Of a stretch of DNA of 64,000 nt, positions 25,152-37,422 are shown in pieces. Position 1 is the first letter of the stretch; each line of letters begins with the position of its first letter. Under the pieces are notes generated by a model that was not told the DNA's origin, did not search any database, and saw nothing but the letters and a program-made list of their open reading frames with translations. The stretch is taken from NCBI RefSeq assembly GCF_001949145.1, contig NW_019091369.1, forward strand, positions 1,729,807-1,793,806, in the 5' to 3' direction. Origin of the DNA: Acanthaster planci (lineage: Eukaryota; Echinodermata; Asteroidea; Valvatida; Acanthasteridae). The translations under genes were made by a program, and so were the position numbers.

Positions 25152-28100
25152 AAAATGGCTTTATTGTCGAACCAGTAGTCGTCACGCCTCGTGGAGGCTG
25201 CTGATGGAATTTCGGACTTTACCTCCTTTTGAAAACAAAACCTCCACATTTAAAGCCTTTGTGACTCAGGGCAAGTCAGGTTTCCTCTGCGTGTTGTGTA
25301 TAACTTGAACCATAGAAACTAAACTCCGCGCCAGTCCGGCCAGCCAGCCTATGGCCAGCCAGCCAGCACAAAAGTGCATTTAAACAAATTGGCACACTAG
25401 AAATATCTTGCTCAACCATGCACGGGGAAAGAACATAAGAGAGAACGAGTTCCATATACATGTTGGCCTATACCACTTATTAAGCCTATTTTGAGGTACG
25501 CCAGCCACAATAAGAGGGCGCTCATAATAAATTACCGTTTTTAGGCTTATCATTTTGTACACTTCCAGGCTCCTTTCCCGGGAATGCAATTCTGGCTTTC
25601 AATTTTAGCAGTAAGGCCCACCAGCTCATGATCCTCCAACCAGCGTCTAATTGGACGAGGTTTCGAAGTTGCACCTGAGGAACGAGGTTGAAGATATCTC
25701 TCCTCCTAGCTTAGCGAAGTAAGTTTGTATTATTATTATTTATGTTTTTAGAGCTTGCAAAGTAGCGATTAACTTCCAATTTCGCGAACATTAGGTGCTC
25801 AATACACAATATATAACGAGTTAACGAACATTCATACCTGATATAACTTTCACATACAAGCTCTCTACTGGGGATTGTTAAAAGGAATCACGATAATCGA
25901 GCCCATATCAACCAAAGATTAGTGTCGCTATATCTTTGATGTCAATTGGGTAAGAGCGAAAACGGGGGGGGGGGGTAGACATTGTAGTACCAACAAACCG
26001 AAAGCTCAACTGCAATGCTACAAAGCCTGTCCAGAAGTGAAGCAGTCATAAAGACCTGTTTGTAAAAAAATCCCTTAATATCATTGCAATTATCATAAAT
26101 CAGTTCTCGAATCCTGTGACAGACACCAGGCTATACTAACCATCCATCCAGGCACCGGCCTCTCATAACCAATTCCTCCAAAGACACCGACAAGTTCTCC
26201 TTCGCGCCAACTGCAGTCCGGCTCTGGAATACCCTTTCCTGTTGTAGACATCATCACTGCGCCATCAGAAGTCGTCTCCAGGGCCTAGGGTATGCATTTC
26301 CTTCAACCATCTCCAAGATCGGACCTTTTAACTCGCATTTTGTTTGTTTGTTTTTGTTTCTTGTTTTTTGTTTTATTTTTTTGCTTCCCCTGCTTCACAT
26401 GCGCCTTAACTTCAACCTCAAGGTTGAACTTTCTAGAGGACGGCGTATGTAGATGCAGAGAGTTATTGGCTCTCTATTTGATCGGCTGACTTATGGACAG
26501 ATCCACTTACTAATAAACACTTGCATGACCTTATGCAACCCGTCTAGGACTGGGGCGAAAAAAAGGCTTAAAGTTTACCTGAACTGCTTCCGTGCCGTAC
26601 CACAACATAATTGACTGCAGTACAGCGTAATGCCCCCTTTCATTTTTAGGGATGGCGTGGGCACACTGTTAGTTAAACATTAATTTTATTGACAGTTTTG
26701 CGAAAGTGGAGTTCAATGTGCAAAATATGACTTTTTATCACGTGACCAGGGTGGCTATTGGAGCTAAAGACCTCTCTGAATAGTTGAGATTGTTTGGTCT
26801 GAGAATATCCAACTTTATTGGCCTCAATAAATGACTGTTAACCTCCCCTCCCCCTTACACTCTCTGTTCTGCATCCATTGTCAACAAACTGAGGTCAGAA
26901 TGTGGGACTTTCCCACTTCCCCATTGGTCCACGCAAGCGCTAATTATGCAACATGTGCCTCGTTGCTACACGGAGGTCTCTCGACAGAGGAGTATGAGGC
27001 TGCGTCGGAAACAGTTACCTCGAGCTAGGTCTAGGTCTGCGTCAATTGAAAATATGCGGGAGGTACGCCGAGCGCAGACATAGCCGTAACTCTGGAAGAC
27101 CGTTTCGGCCGCAGCTTAAACATGCAGTCTCGGGAAACCGTGTTGCGCATTAGTTTCTGTTCAGCGCCATCTTGTCTGCTCGCGTGAATACACCTAACCG
27201 GTTGGCTAAAAGGACTCAGCGGAGCCTCAAGGAAGCTCAACGCGTTCTCGCATCTGGGTGAGTACTGAGCATGCCCAGTCGGCACATCTCAAAGGAATCC
27301 AAATGTTTAATTGAAGCTTAAGACATCAATATTTTGTGGTGTTGTCCATTTGAAGCAGACCTGTGTGACAACTGAAGTTTTTTTCCCCCATTTCCATGTG
27401 TTTCAAAAATGTACACCGAGACTGAATTTGCCAGTGAGGTTTGCAGCCGTCCGTTGTTCTTTGATGGAAACTGTATAAAAACTCTACTTGTTTTATTAAA
27501 CGAGAGCTCAGCGTGAGAACTTTGAGAGAAAAATTGAAACAAAATTAATGTAAAACCATGCGCAACGCATTGTGATGTCTAAACCCATGTGATCTGAAGC
27601 TTCCGGGTGAAGATGGCGGTTCTTAGGATATTTGAAACAAATCAAGTTGCAAGTTTTTGAGCAGAGTTTGAACAAACCTGCAGGGAAAATTATGTGCCAG
27701 ACAAATGTGATTCGTATGAGTTGGAATGATTTGTTTCCGATATTTAAAAAAAATTACACTTCCTCAATTAAAAAGGGTTAAAATACGACTTTGTATGTAA
27801 GTATCCCCAAATCACGAGTGAAGCAACATGTCGTTGACATTTGGGCTTGTGAATGTGGTTTATTTCTACCGTTTTCTGTAATGTCATTTGTTAAATGTAA
27901 GCCTACATTAACCAGTTGGTACCAAACAATCGACATTAACTTACTGACATGACCACAACTGGTCCACCAAGGCCTCGTGAAATTTCGTTTGCTTCGGTTT
28001 TGTGCGTTATTTGCCCTGTAAACTCTGCAATTGCTCCCTGACCTAAGCAGGAACGAGATTCACACTGCGCGATATTTTAATGTACGGTACTTGCTTGCAG

Positions 28101-29235
28101 AAATAACTCCGATCCCCTTACTTCAAACCGAGAAATGGAGTTTTATTGTCCTTGTTGATGTTCACAGCAATGTACCCTCTGGGTGACAAAGGCTTTTGTA
28201 AATACCACTATAGAAGCCATCGCAAACTGACAAGGGATCGCGCACGGAATAGCAGGTTCAAGGTTTCCTCGTGTGGTGGGTAGTGGATTTCGGTGCCTCG
28301 ATCGGCCGACGTTCAGGCTTCGTTTTGTGACTTAAACCACATAACCCCCTATGATCTCAGCTACGCGCAGGTGTCAGTTTGTCCCTGACGAGTTGAATGT
28401 ACGTATAATTATAACTCGAGGGATGTACGCGTGTCAACAAGTTCACAGTTTTGGAGTCCGACGTTGAAGCTGCCGCTGGCAGTAGACACAGAAATTCGAT
28501 AACTAGGCCGCCATCAGCATTGACTTGACCTCGGAATACAATGTGCTCATAAGCCACTCCCCCGTGGCCAGAATGTTTACCCTTATTGTCGCATTTGCAG
28601 GCGTTGGAACCACCACAAATCAGTGATATTTTTGTGTACTTAAATTTCGAGTGGCACATTCAATTCCTGTTCAAACACGTAGCGCACTAAAGACGCACAC
28701 TCCCTGAAGAATCCAAATATTGAGTCCAACACAAGAGGCTTCATTCTCCACGGTAGTTTTAGACCAGACTAAAGCACAGACTTTGTTTCGTTCAGATCGA
28801 TTAAAAATTGTGTACTGACAATTTTCAATTTTCATTCAAAGCCGAGCCCTGAAACAAAGTAGTCTGACTGGTTAGATTTTATCTCACACATTTATTCACC
28901 CCGCTCATCGCTTTTGTTTGCCTGTTCATGCCAGTTAATTGTGTTTCTTTTCTTTTCTGTTTTTGAGGAGGAATTAAGGATTAACGAGTGATGGGTGAGA
29001 AAAACCGTTTTTGATAATTTAAAACTTTTTCCGCATTATAACATTGAAAAAGAAATCAGTTACAAAGGGACATTTTAGGGAACCTTATAATTGCCCCCAA
29101 CACGTAATAATCCTTATGTTCAAAGACTAAAACACTCCTTCGTTTTTATGCTAAATCCGGAAAACATTCCACTTCGACCAAGTTTTCTTGTGTTACTTTT
29201 ACCGCAGCAATTACCAAAGACACTGAGGCAAGCCA
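25152..29235. other. Intergenic stretch upstream of the PLAC8-family gene
   Basis: Contains a LINE relic (26132-26290), a G-run at about 25963-25973, T-rich sequence after 26338, and a more CpG-rich part near 27000-27290 that could contain an upstream promoter or 5' UTR exon, though nothing specific supports that. No coding exon recognised. Confidence 0.35.
26132..26290 (+). mobile_element. Decayed C-terminus of a non-LTR retrotransposon ORF2
   Basis: The conceptual translation reads HPSRHRP, then SSKDTDKFSFAPTAVRLWNTL and, after degeneration, IRSRLQG. The pattern 'Y/F-S-F-x-P-x-x-x-x-x-W-N-x-L-P' followed by a short helix ending in F/I-x-x-R-L is the usual end of reverse-transcriptase proteins of LINE-type elements. 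A T-rich tail follows from about 26338. Only the last ~50 residues are recognisable. Confidence 0.55.
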
Positions 29236-31342
29236 ATGGAGCCGGCCGGTGTGATAATGAAAGAACCCATGGCCTACAGCCATACCGATGTGGCACTGCA
29301 CATGGCACCCACGCCGGCGGCAACCGTGGTTACCAATCAGCCGACCACTACCATCATAAACGTAGGCATCCTCACAGCACCAATCTCGGCATAGTTCAGT
29401 CGTATAAAAATCCTCCAGTTTCCATGTCTTTTTTTCGCACGCCCTTTTGGGCCTAAGGGTTGAAAACTCAAGCGTGTAGAGGCTCAAGGGCCAGAGTGCA
29501 CTTAACGTATAGGAGTTAAGAGAAGACATTGAGCACTCCAGCCGTTAACAAGTAACGCTTTACATAAAAAGTACTATTTTAAAAGCACCCAGTACAGTAT
29601 ACTACGAGCAACTCTTCTGTATTATGCGTCTTTCTCGTAAAGTAGGAAATTGTTCGTCTCAAAGCACCATTAACGACTTGGGGTTCGCAAGAACACTAAC
29701 ACGCAATTTTTTTTCGTTCCCCACGTCATCCAGTTGGGGCAAAACAGCTTTCTGTACCCCCGTGGCATACCACGTGACTGGTCTACGCCTCTCTGCGGCT
29801 GCTTCGAGGATTGTGCTGGATGTAAGTTTTTCTGTCCCTAACAATCCCGAATCCTCCGAATTACATACACCTTAGGGTGTTAGAGTTGATGATACTACAT
29901 CCATTGGGAAGCATTTTAGGATCTCATCTTCAATACGTACGGCGTTTGCATGAAGGCAATTCTCGACAAAGTAATTAATTTCTATAAAAAGTTAACCAGT
30001 TCAAAAAGAAGCCAGTACTTGCTTGAAAAGAAAAGATTGGAAGACCGTTCATCGTCCAACCATAAACAAACGCAAGAGAAGGAAAGACCCTCGGTGTGTC
30101 TGACTGTTTCTCCCGCAAGACTTCAACAAATCTCTGTTGGTGCTACAGATTTTTAAAGGTTAGTTGCGACAAGAACCATGGAATCCATCGGCAGGAGTAT
30201 GTTTGTACGGACCGGCCGTTTGAAGGTGTGTTATGATCAGTACTCTAACAATTTCTGAGCTCTTCGAAATGGGACCCATTTCATTCGCAGGTCTGTGCGC
30301 CTTCTTCTTTTTCCCCTGCTACGAGTGTCACGTGGCCACCAAGATGGGCGAGAACTGTTGCACGCCCATCTGCGTGCCAAACGGCACCATGGTGATGAGG
30401 GCGCACATCCGTGGGCGTCATAACATTCAGGTATGCGGCTCTATTGTTAATTAAACCTGTGTCCTTTTTCATAATAATTATCCGATAAACAGCTAGTTCC
30501 CAGCCCTTTAATTAATGTCGATACGGTACAGAGTGGGGAATGTTCCCGCCGTTTGAAGTATCGCCACCGCAAACCATGCATTTCGTAGTCGGTCGCGAAC
30601 CAGAGAAGTGCAGTTCCAACCAAAGGCGCCTCTGTTGCTTGGAAAATTGCGCCCTCTCTTGGTTCCGCTCGGCACGGATTACATTGCCACCGCTGACGTT
30701 AGATCTCGTTGTGGCAATGCTCAGCCACAAACACCGAGATTGGTAAATTCAGGCTGTGGTGGGGCAGAAGCCTTGACTCTAATATCATGGAGTGTGCGCA
30801 GTCCCAAGACTGTGTCACGTGCAGGCAACGGTCCAATAGGGAGTGGGCATAAGAGTGTTATAATTGCGCATGTTTAAATTGTTTTCACTTTACGGATGCC
30901 GGTAACCGTGGTAATTACCCTCGAACTGGACCAAGAGAAGATGCAATTTTCGTAGCAACGCAGGTTCCTTTGATGGAAACTGAATCCGCCAGTTCACAAA
31001 CAACAAGCTTCAAGGCTTCATTGCTAATGAGCACTCCCCACCAACATGGGTCTTTTCAACCGATGAGGGGGTGCTTCCGGTCAAAGCGGATAGCTCGGCC
31101 TTTGAGCTAATATTTTTTGCGTGAATCGAAACAGTGGCGTGAGAGCGTCAATTCGACCAACCTTAATGTACGAAAGTCACAGAAACATACTGAAACGTAG
31201 CAACATTCTCGTGACATATTTTTCCGATTTCCAGGGGACACTGATCAACGACTGTTGCACGGCAGCTTTCTGCTCCCAGTGCGCGTTGGCTCAGCTTTCC
31301 CGTGAGATCGATAACATCAAAGGCGGGCGTGCCGCACCATAA
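29236..31342 (+). CDS. PLAC8/cornifelin-family cysteine-rich protein (4 exons)
   Basis: Exons 29236-29361, 29734-29821, 30291-30430 and 31235-31342 join in phase (AAC/GTAGGC, CATCCAG/TTG, GGAT/GTAAGT, TTCGCAG/GT, TTCAG/GTATGC, TTTCCAG/GGG) to give 153 codons ending TAA at 31340-31342. Family hallmarks in order: a Pro/Thr/Val-rich N-tail (PTPAATVVTNQPTTT, about 26-40); RDWSTPLCGCFED (about 56-68); CLCAFFFFPCYEC with a Cys-rich hydrophobic core; ATKMGENCC; then INDCC and CSQCALAQLSREID near the end. Length matches PLAC8-like proteins (about 110-190). Family members are small cysteine-rich proteins linked in different lineages to growth control, metal transport or the epidermal envelope; no specific role can be assigned. 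The third intron carries a foldback repeat. Start chosen as the first ATG in the exon's frame; an upstream ATG-less UTR exon is possible. Confidence 0.9.
30597..31092. mobile_element. Foldback element E6 in PLAC8 intron 3
   Basis: Arm 1 (30597-30671) and arm 2 (about 30938-31009) are inverted relative to each other at roughly 75% identity: the reverse complement of arm 1 reads AAGAGAGGGCGCAATTTTCC, arm 2 AAGAGAAGATGCAATTTTCG. A further tail, 31025-31092 (ACTCCCCACCAACATGGGTC... GATGAGGGGGTGCTTC), follows. A second copy of arm 2 plus tail is at 57453-57531 and 57574-57640. Non-coding. Confidence 0.6.
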
Positions 31343-31574
31343 GGAGGCATCGACAGCAGACATCAAGGCCAACTGAATCAGAATTTTAGTAGCACTTCCT
31401 TTAACCAAGAGTCATCATGTAAATTTCCTTTTAAAAAAAGGTCAGAACAACGTGTTCCAATTTTTTTCGTTTTATAAAGTGGTCAGTACTCACTGAGTCG
31501 ACTATCAAAGAGGCTCGCACGCAGGTCTAATACATCCACAGACACTTCTTTGTAAATTAGTAAAGTTGATTCGT

Positions 31575-31580
31575 AATAAA
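31575..31580 (+). terminator. Candidate polyadenylation signal of the PLAC8-family gene
   Basis: AATAAA in the sense orientation, 233 bp past the stop codon at 31342, with an AT-rich surround. Position is plausible; usage is unproved. Confidence 0.35.
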
Positions 31581-32230
31581 CGATTAGCACTTTCAAACAC
31601 AGAGAGGTACTTAAAATTAAGCACAGAAAGGTAATTGAATTAGTTTTGAGATGACTTTGCAAAATATCACCCTTCGAATTATTCATTTGATTTTGAACAC
31701 ACGATTGTGCATATTAATTCATGTTATTAACTTTTTTCCACATCGTATGAATGTCAGTATCTTTTGTTTGCCGCATGGAAGAATTAGCCATCCATGCGCA
31801 CCACTCAACTTTCGTGCAGGCTTTTTTTTCAGATTTTCAATCTTTAGATTTTGAAATAGGCCAAAATAACGAAACGTATTATTAGTTAGAAGACATGCCC
31901 TTTGAAGAAAAACAGAATGCTGTAACCTGGTTTGTTTGTTTGTAATTTCCTATTTTATAAAACTTTTTTCATTTGTTCCATACTTTCTTTTGAGTTTTTT
32001 TTATATACATGCCCTCAAATTATCGTCCCTTTATAATGTAGTCATGTCATGCAGTATATATAATGTAGGCCTATATAGCTCACGCGTTATCTGGGGCACT
32101 AGAACGTAATAATGTCAGATATTTGGGAATATTTCCAAACAACGGTTTACAGTATTGAACCTTTTGAGGAAGGAAACGGTTAGTAGTGCTTTAAACAAAA
32201 CTTAGGATGTGACGGGGGGGGTTATGTGGG

Positions 32231-34371
32231 GGTAAACTTGTACCAATCCATTTGTTAATTTCACTTAATCTACTTGGCGCTATTTTTATTCTGGTAAATC
32301 TTTGCACACGGAAGCAACGCCACACTAATCATGAATCATTTATAATCTGCCCAACAATTAAAACTGGGTCCAATTTTTCATCAAAGAGACCAAGTTTTAC
32401 GTGATGTATTATCGTTTACGGAAACTTTACACCATCCCCACCCGAGCTACAAAGGACAAATTTTGGCCAAAGACTCCGATGTCGATGGTGACTGTTGTAT
32501 ATAGCGCCCTCATCGTAAATTCTTTTCAAAAATAGTTTTCTAGCTGGGTAAGCGAGCCTTTTACACACGATGGGGCGCGCTACTTCTAAGGAGTCAAACT
32601 ATAACAATGCTCAATCCACTAATGATTTCACCACACTACTTTTAGTCCCTTACTATATTTGCTAAACATCCGAGTATCACGTAGAAAAACGAATGCTGTT
32701 AGATTGCTAAGGCTTCGCCTTGGTTTCTTCTAAGGGCAAGCACGTTTGGCATACCTGATGTTGCCTATCTGCAATCAACTTTATAAGGCACAATTATTGT
32801 AGACAGTATGAGGCCGCTAATTTCTACTGTCCTGAAGCATTANCGACTTCAAAGCTGCAAGTTTGGTTGGCAAAATGCCGTCACCCATTTTGTTCGATGA
32901 TTTTACTGACTTTATGCCATGGGTCCGACACCAAAACGGCGCGAAATTCGTTCTCATCAGGGCACTCACAATCGTCGTCTGGCCGGAATAAAACGCTGTC
33001 AATTTCGTCGGTCCTTCTCTTTGAAAACGTTACGTTCAAAGTAAAGTTGCTGGGGCAGCAGGCGACCTTTCCACGTTTGCTTCAAATATTTAAGCCGATT
33101 TTATACTTTTGGCGAGAGTGTGTGAAGACGAATTGTGTCGGTCCTTTCTTTTTTGAAAGTCGGGGCTTCAGGGGATACATCCCAAAGTTTGAGGGACACA
33201 TTCCAAAGTAGGGCAGTTGCTTGTGTTAGGCTCTTTGCAGTTTTTTAAGGCTTTTTTATTTTCGAGAACTGACCGGACAGTTCGTTGTTCGAAGATTGAT
33301 GTTTGCCGTAGCACGGACAGGAATGCTTTTGGTAGAGAGCTCGCTGAATAGTACAGTGTCGGTTCAACTTCAACAAGCCCGCCTTTGGTACAGAGTTTAG
33401 CTGGCTGGCACCCTACCGGTCAGAAGTGCATTTCTCCCGGTCATGTTTGGGCAGTCCTTATCATGCAGTTGCGTTATGGGATTTGGAAAAAATAACGAAA
33501 ACAACGGCAGAGGTTGTGGAAAATGTAAACTATCTTCGGTTCTTCCTCTCACGCCATCCTGACCGCTGCAATTTAGCCAGTTCGGTATTCCAACAACAAA
33601 ATTATCCGAAAAAGAGGATGCGGTCGACTATATTTCTGAGAGTTACATGAGTTTAACCTTCTCCCCACCGTCTCCCTGTCCCGACCACAATATGTCAACC
33701 CGACACTTCACATGAATTCCATCTTTGATTTTCACACACAAATCAAACTTATGTCGCGCAATAGGTCCTATTCAATTATCATGTAATCAAGAATTAGACA
33801 AAATCATATGCGGTATTTGCATTACATTCACTTTATTCAGAGTAAGCTGAGCTTTAAAACACTTTTTTTGACAGAATGTAATCTTAATAAAGCATCTAAA
33901 ATAATAGGACAATGTGCAAAGGGAGGTTTGGAGCGATATTTTAGGAATGGATGGTGTAACAAAACAACAGCAATCATCGATAGAGACATCATCATCTTTT
34001 GAGTTTATCATAATACGGGCGATTCATAATAGTGCGCCTCCAAGAGTTTGCGACGCGTTGGCCAATCACAACGTGCGAAATCTGTCAACCCTTTTTGGAG
34101 GCGCACTATTGTGAAACGCCCAGATTGAAAAAAAAACACTATTTAGCGGCCTTCACTCTATGCAGAAGTCGGGATCTTGAACAAGTCAAATGTGGCGGGA
34201 ATTTCAAAAAGCTGAAAACCTTTATGCAACTCAGTTGGAGCTAATGTCAAATGTTGCAAATGCGTCAAAAGAATAGTTTGCATTCTTTCTGCGGCATCGG
34301 ACTTATCCGGTCTCTTCGATACGAATGTCACCAACGTTACTGAGTGCTTTCGTTGTTTAAAGGTTTAAATG
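32231..34371. repeat. Segmental duplication, copy 1 (non-coding ~2.1 kb)
   Basis: Begins TAAACTTGTACCAATCCATT and ends CTTTCGTTGTTTAAAGGTTT; the same sequence at about 80-85% identity by eye occupies 38999-41116. Both are followed, at similar distance, by a minus-strand small-peptide gene, so the block looks like part of a tandem duplication with an offset of about 6.75-7.07 kb. Copy 1 carries a 106-bp MITE (34016-34121) absent from copy 2. No coding frame is conserved between the copies. One undetermined base is at 32843. Confidence 0.8.
34016..34121. mobile_element. MITE family E1, complete short copy
   Basis: 106 bp bounded by GGGCGATTCATAATAGTGCG and its near-perfect inverse; the two 27-bp arms differ at two positions. 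The core AGTTTGCGACGCGTTGGCCA is shared with 38259-38435 and 14344-14452. The homologous position in the second copy of the segmental duplication (about 40875) lacks it, so insertion came after the duplication (or it was lost from copy 2). Confidence 0.75.
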
Positions 34372-34593
34372 GTAGATTAACGGTGAATCAAGGTAAGGAA
34401 ATGTTTAAACGGAGTTGGTTTAGTATTTCAGCCCATGTGGTTCCCGGGGTAAATAATTAAAGACTGTCGAGACAGAACGCATTCAAGATGAGTGTACTGT
34501 CGTTTTAACATTCTATAAACTACGTCTGCGAAAAACTTCTTCCCCTGACAGCCGGGTCGAATTGGCCCGAATGCAAGAAACTTGAGTATTAAT

Positions 34594-34599
34594 TTTATT
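34594..34599 (-). terminator. Candidate polyadenylation signal of peptide gene A
   Basis: TTTATT on plus is AATAAA on the gene strand, about 345 bp after the stop at 34945. It is the nearest canonical signal I see; weak evidence. Confidence 0.25.
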
Positions 34600-34944
34600 G
34601 CTACAAAAACGAAAAATAATGCAACCCTGAATGATTCGTAAACACCGACACTAACAATGATTGATGTGAACAAAACCAAAAATCCCCGAAAAATCATAAA
34701 GATCTTGCATGAAAGTAAAGCCAAACAGTGTTCCTTGCCACCACGTCCTAATAATATACACCGCAAAATGATTTTTAAAAAAAGCTATTTATAACTTTTG
34801 GCCATGACTCTCTCTGCTCGAATCACAAACTCAAGAGCGCATGTGCCTTTCTTGACGATTTGCCTTATGCCAGATTAATTCTAGTATCTCTCGAACTTGC
34901 CACTGACGTCTAGTTGAAAGGACCCCGTCGACTGCAATCATAGT

Positions 34945-35995
34945 CTAATACCGGACAATGCAGGTGCGAATTCGGGGGCCGGTCAGAACACAGGTCAAAC
35001 CTGGCGGGCAAGGATTGTCCCGGTTGCACCCTTTGATCTCTGTGAAATGACAATCATGGTATGACGGAAGGGTTCAGCTTGTAGCTCTTGTTTACAACAT
35101 GTAATCGCGCCAACGTACCAGCCCTGTTTAGTCAAACCTGCTTGCTCATCCTACATTTGCCTCGAAGAAAGTCCATGGCCAAGGCCATAAGATTTACTTT
35201 TCGATTTAGTTCTATTTGATTTATTTTTGGAGACAACAGGTGGAACTAAATACTGAAATGCATACTTACCCTGACGTTGGGCCAGGTACTCGTCAAGTTT
35301 TTCCACTATCTCATCGCGGAGTGCTCTCTCTTAACCAAGGTGAAGAAATTCAGAATTGTGGAAAAAGAAGCCTTTTAACCAGGAATCACTGAAAGGTTGT
35401 TTTCAAAATGGTAAGCGTTTTCATAAAAGTAATGCAAGTGACATTGCCAGGCAGACCACTTCAAGCACGCGGACGTTTTGTCTAAAATTGGAGTGGATGA
35501 TTAGAACCCTGTCGAATCGTGACCATCTAACTTGTGATTTTGAGATTGGCTTTTGAACTCCCTTGAATTTATTTTCAAGGGGGAAGTACCACCTTACCCT
35601 TGAAATGAGTTTGGCGAAATGGGGGAATGAAGGAATAGCGACACACATTTAAGTCTGAGAATTTTTCGTTTTAAAATCGAAATTTGAAGAAGGTCGTGTT
35701 GTGTACCTACCGCTGTGTTCACGATAGTCATTCCAATCTTCAAACGATCTCTCTAAGCAGGTAAAAGAAAAGACAAAAGTAATTATGTTAGATCTGGTGA
35801 AGTTTTATCTTTTACATGCCTATGTAACATTAAACAGTGTTTTCTCCAGAAGCTTGACCATTCTAGGAGGCACATGAAAGTGTTAATTAGAACACTGCAA
35901 ACTAACTAACTCCGCATTTACTTACTTTGGCGAACTGCCATGGCAAAGGCGCCGGTCAGGCAAAGGACCAGAATCAGACAGCCGTAACCCTTCAT
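34945..35995 (-). CDS. Small secreted cysteine-rich peptide precursor A (4 coding exons)
   Basis: Exons 35926-35995, 35711-35752, 35270-35329 and 34945-35039 have proper donors (GTAAGT, GTAGGT, GTAAGT) and acceptors and join to 88 codons ending TAG. All three introns are phase 1. Exon 1 is a signal peptide (MKGYGCLILVLC..., about 20 residues). The exon 1/2 junction creates a dibasic KR. Exons 2 and 3 encode short charged helical segments (SFEDWNDYREHS; ALRDEIVEKLDEYLAQRQ), likely a propeptide. Exon 4 encodes a basic 30-residue tail with four cysteines spaced C-x5-C-x5-C-x9-C and a CPPGLTC motif. A 5' UTR intron (about 36010-36233) appears to precede the ATG. The layout (signal, charged pro-region, basic Cys-rich end) is typical of hormones, antimicrobial peptides and similar secreted effectors; I do not recognise a named family and assign no activity. 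Related to gene C at 42398-43061. Confidence 0.6.
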
Positions 35996-37353
35996 TGTAG
36001 CTTATATTTCTGCAAATAAAGAGGGACGTTCAAACGGGTAATTGATTTTTATCAAAACTAATTTGAAAAGATTAGTGTAAACCTGATTCTGAAAAGATTG
36101 TTTGTCTGGTATTTTCGGCAATTATTTTTCCCCAGATCTGAAAAATATATATCTTTTTTATACTCTCTGTTTTTAACAATTGTACAGCACAAAGAAGCTA
36201 TAGTATAGATAGGCCTTGGCTATATACGCGTACCTTCACGAGCTTGAACAAACTGTAAAAATGATTCGCACTCAATCCAGGACGTCAGCTCCGTCGATCT
36301 CACTTCAATGATATGTTCCCACTTCGCGAAATCAGGCCTTGATATACGCGGGACTCACTCCCGGCATCGACAGGCGACCGCACTACAATTGCACCCGCAC
36401 ACGGACTATGGCCGGAAAAGCACGCTACGGTGATTTTCTTTTTCCCGTATGTCTAGCCGGGGGGGGACAAGGCAAGCTTCATTGATATTTTCGTGTCATG
36501 AGTAACAGCATGGCTATTCTTGAGCCCTCGCATGATTGATGTCTAGTTGAAAAATAAAAAATAATAAACCTACTTGGAGTTACCAGTCGCCATCTGATGA
36601 TCCGCATTACACGACTGTTGCATGTGGCATGGAACAGCCTTTGTTTTACGTGAAGTCAGGCGAGATAACTGCATGGATTCCCTTTTCCTGTTTAATCTAC
36701 TCGCCAATAAACCACGTTTTTTGTTTGATTTTGTTGATTCTATGTTAGTTTGTTTTCGTGATTTATATTTGCAGACAGTTTGGACATTTTCGGATTGCAA
36801 CACCACCAATTTCCAGGGCGATTGAATTCCCTCAAATCTGCATGCTAATGGTTAATGTTGGTCGGGTACATGACAGCTGGACAATGGGGAAACTTCAGGC
36901 ACAAATTTTTTTTCAACTTACGGCATTTTGGAGTTTCCTATCTTTACCTCCATTTCTTATAAATCCACAGTGTACGCCCAAAGTGACGTCAGGGAAAGTG
37001 TGCCCTTGGTTGCCGGGAAATGTTACTGAAACACTTAACCCCAATATATTCATGCTCTTAATAGTAGTCGATACGTGTACATTGATGTTATTCTCTAAAA
37101 TTTATATTGTCCCCAAGATATTTGTGACTCACTTCGTGAATGTGGATTCTCCATGGTGACAAATGCTGTGGGTTCCTATTGATTTACACTGTGCCAAATT
37201 ATTCTATTTTCTCCAAAGTGACTTTGGCGACTTAAGACTAATTTTCACAAAGTGGGTCACATTTCGGATGTCATAAACAGATTCGTGAACCCCAGGTGAA
37301 AATATTTTTGGGTACAAAGAATGACAATATGAAGTGAAAACAAAGTGCTCAAC
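35996..37353. other. Upstream region of peptide gene A
   Basis: On the minus strand a candidate 5' UTR exon ends at 36234 (GTGAAG/GTACGC), with an acceptor TTTGCAG/AAATATAAG at 36009 feeding the signal exon. A TATATC word near 36345 is a weak TATA-like candidate about 30 bp upstream of a plausible start. The G-run near 36459-36466 is low complexity. Nothing else recognised up to the relic at 37354. Confidence 0.35.
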
Positions 37354-37422
37354 CTTTGCGAATCGTCATGGCGAAGGCGAAGCCAAGGCAAAGGACCAGA
37401 ACTAGACAGGTACTCTGCCACT
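37354..37422 (-). pseudogene. Decayed signal-peptide exon of the peptide family (relic B)
   Basis: The minus strand encodes CLVLVLCLGFAFAMTIRK, strikingly like the second half of the gene A signal (CLILVLC...AFAMAVRQ). The equivalent of the ATG-AAG-GGT-TAC start is altered (GTGGCAGAGTACC, no ATG, length changed), and the donor is the poorer GTTGAG. No matching downstream exons were found. Most likely a third, dead family member. Confidence 0.55.
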
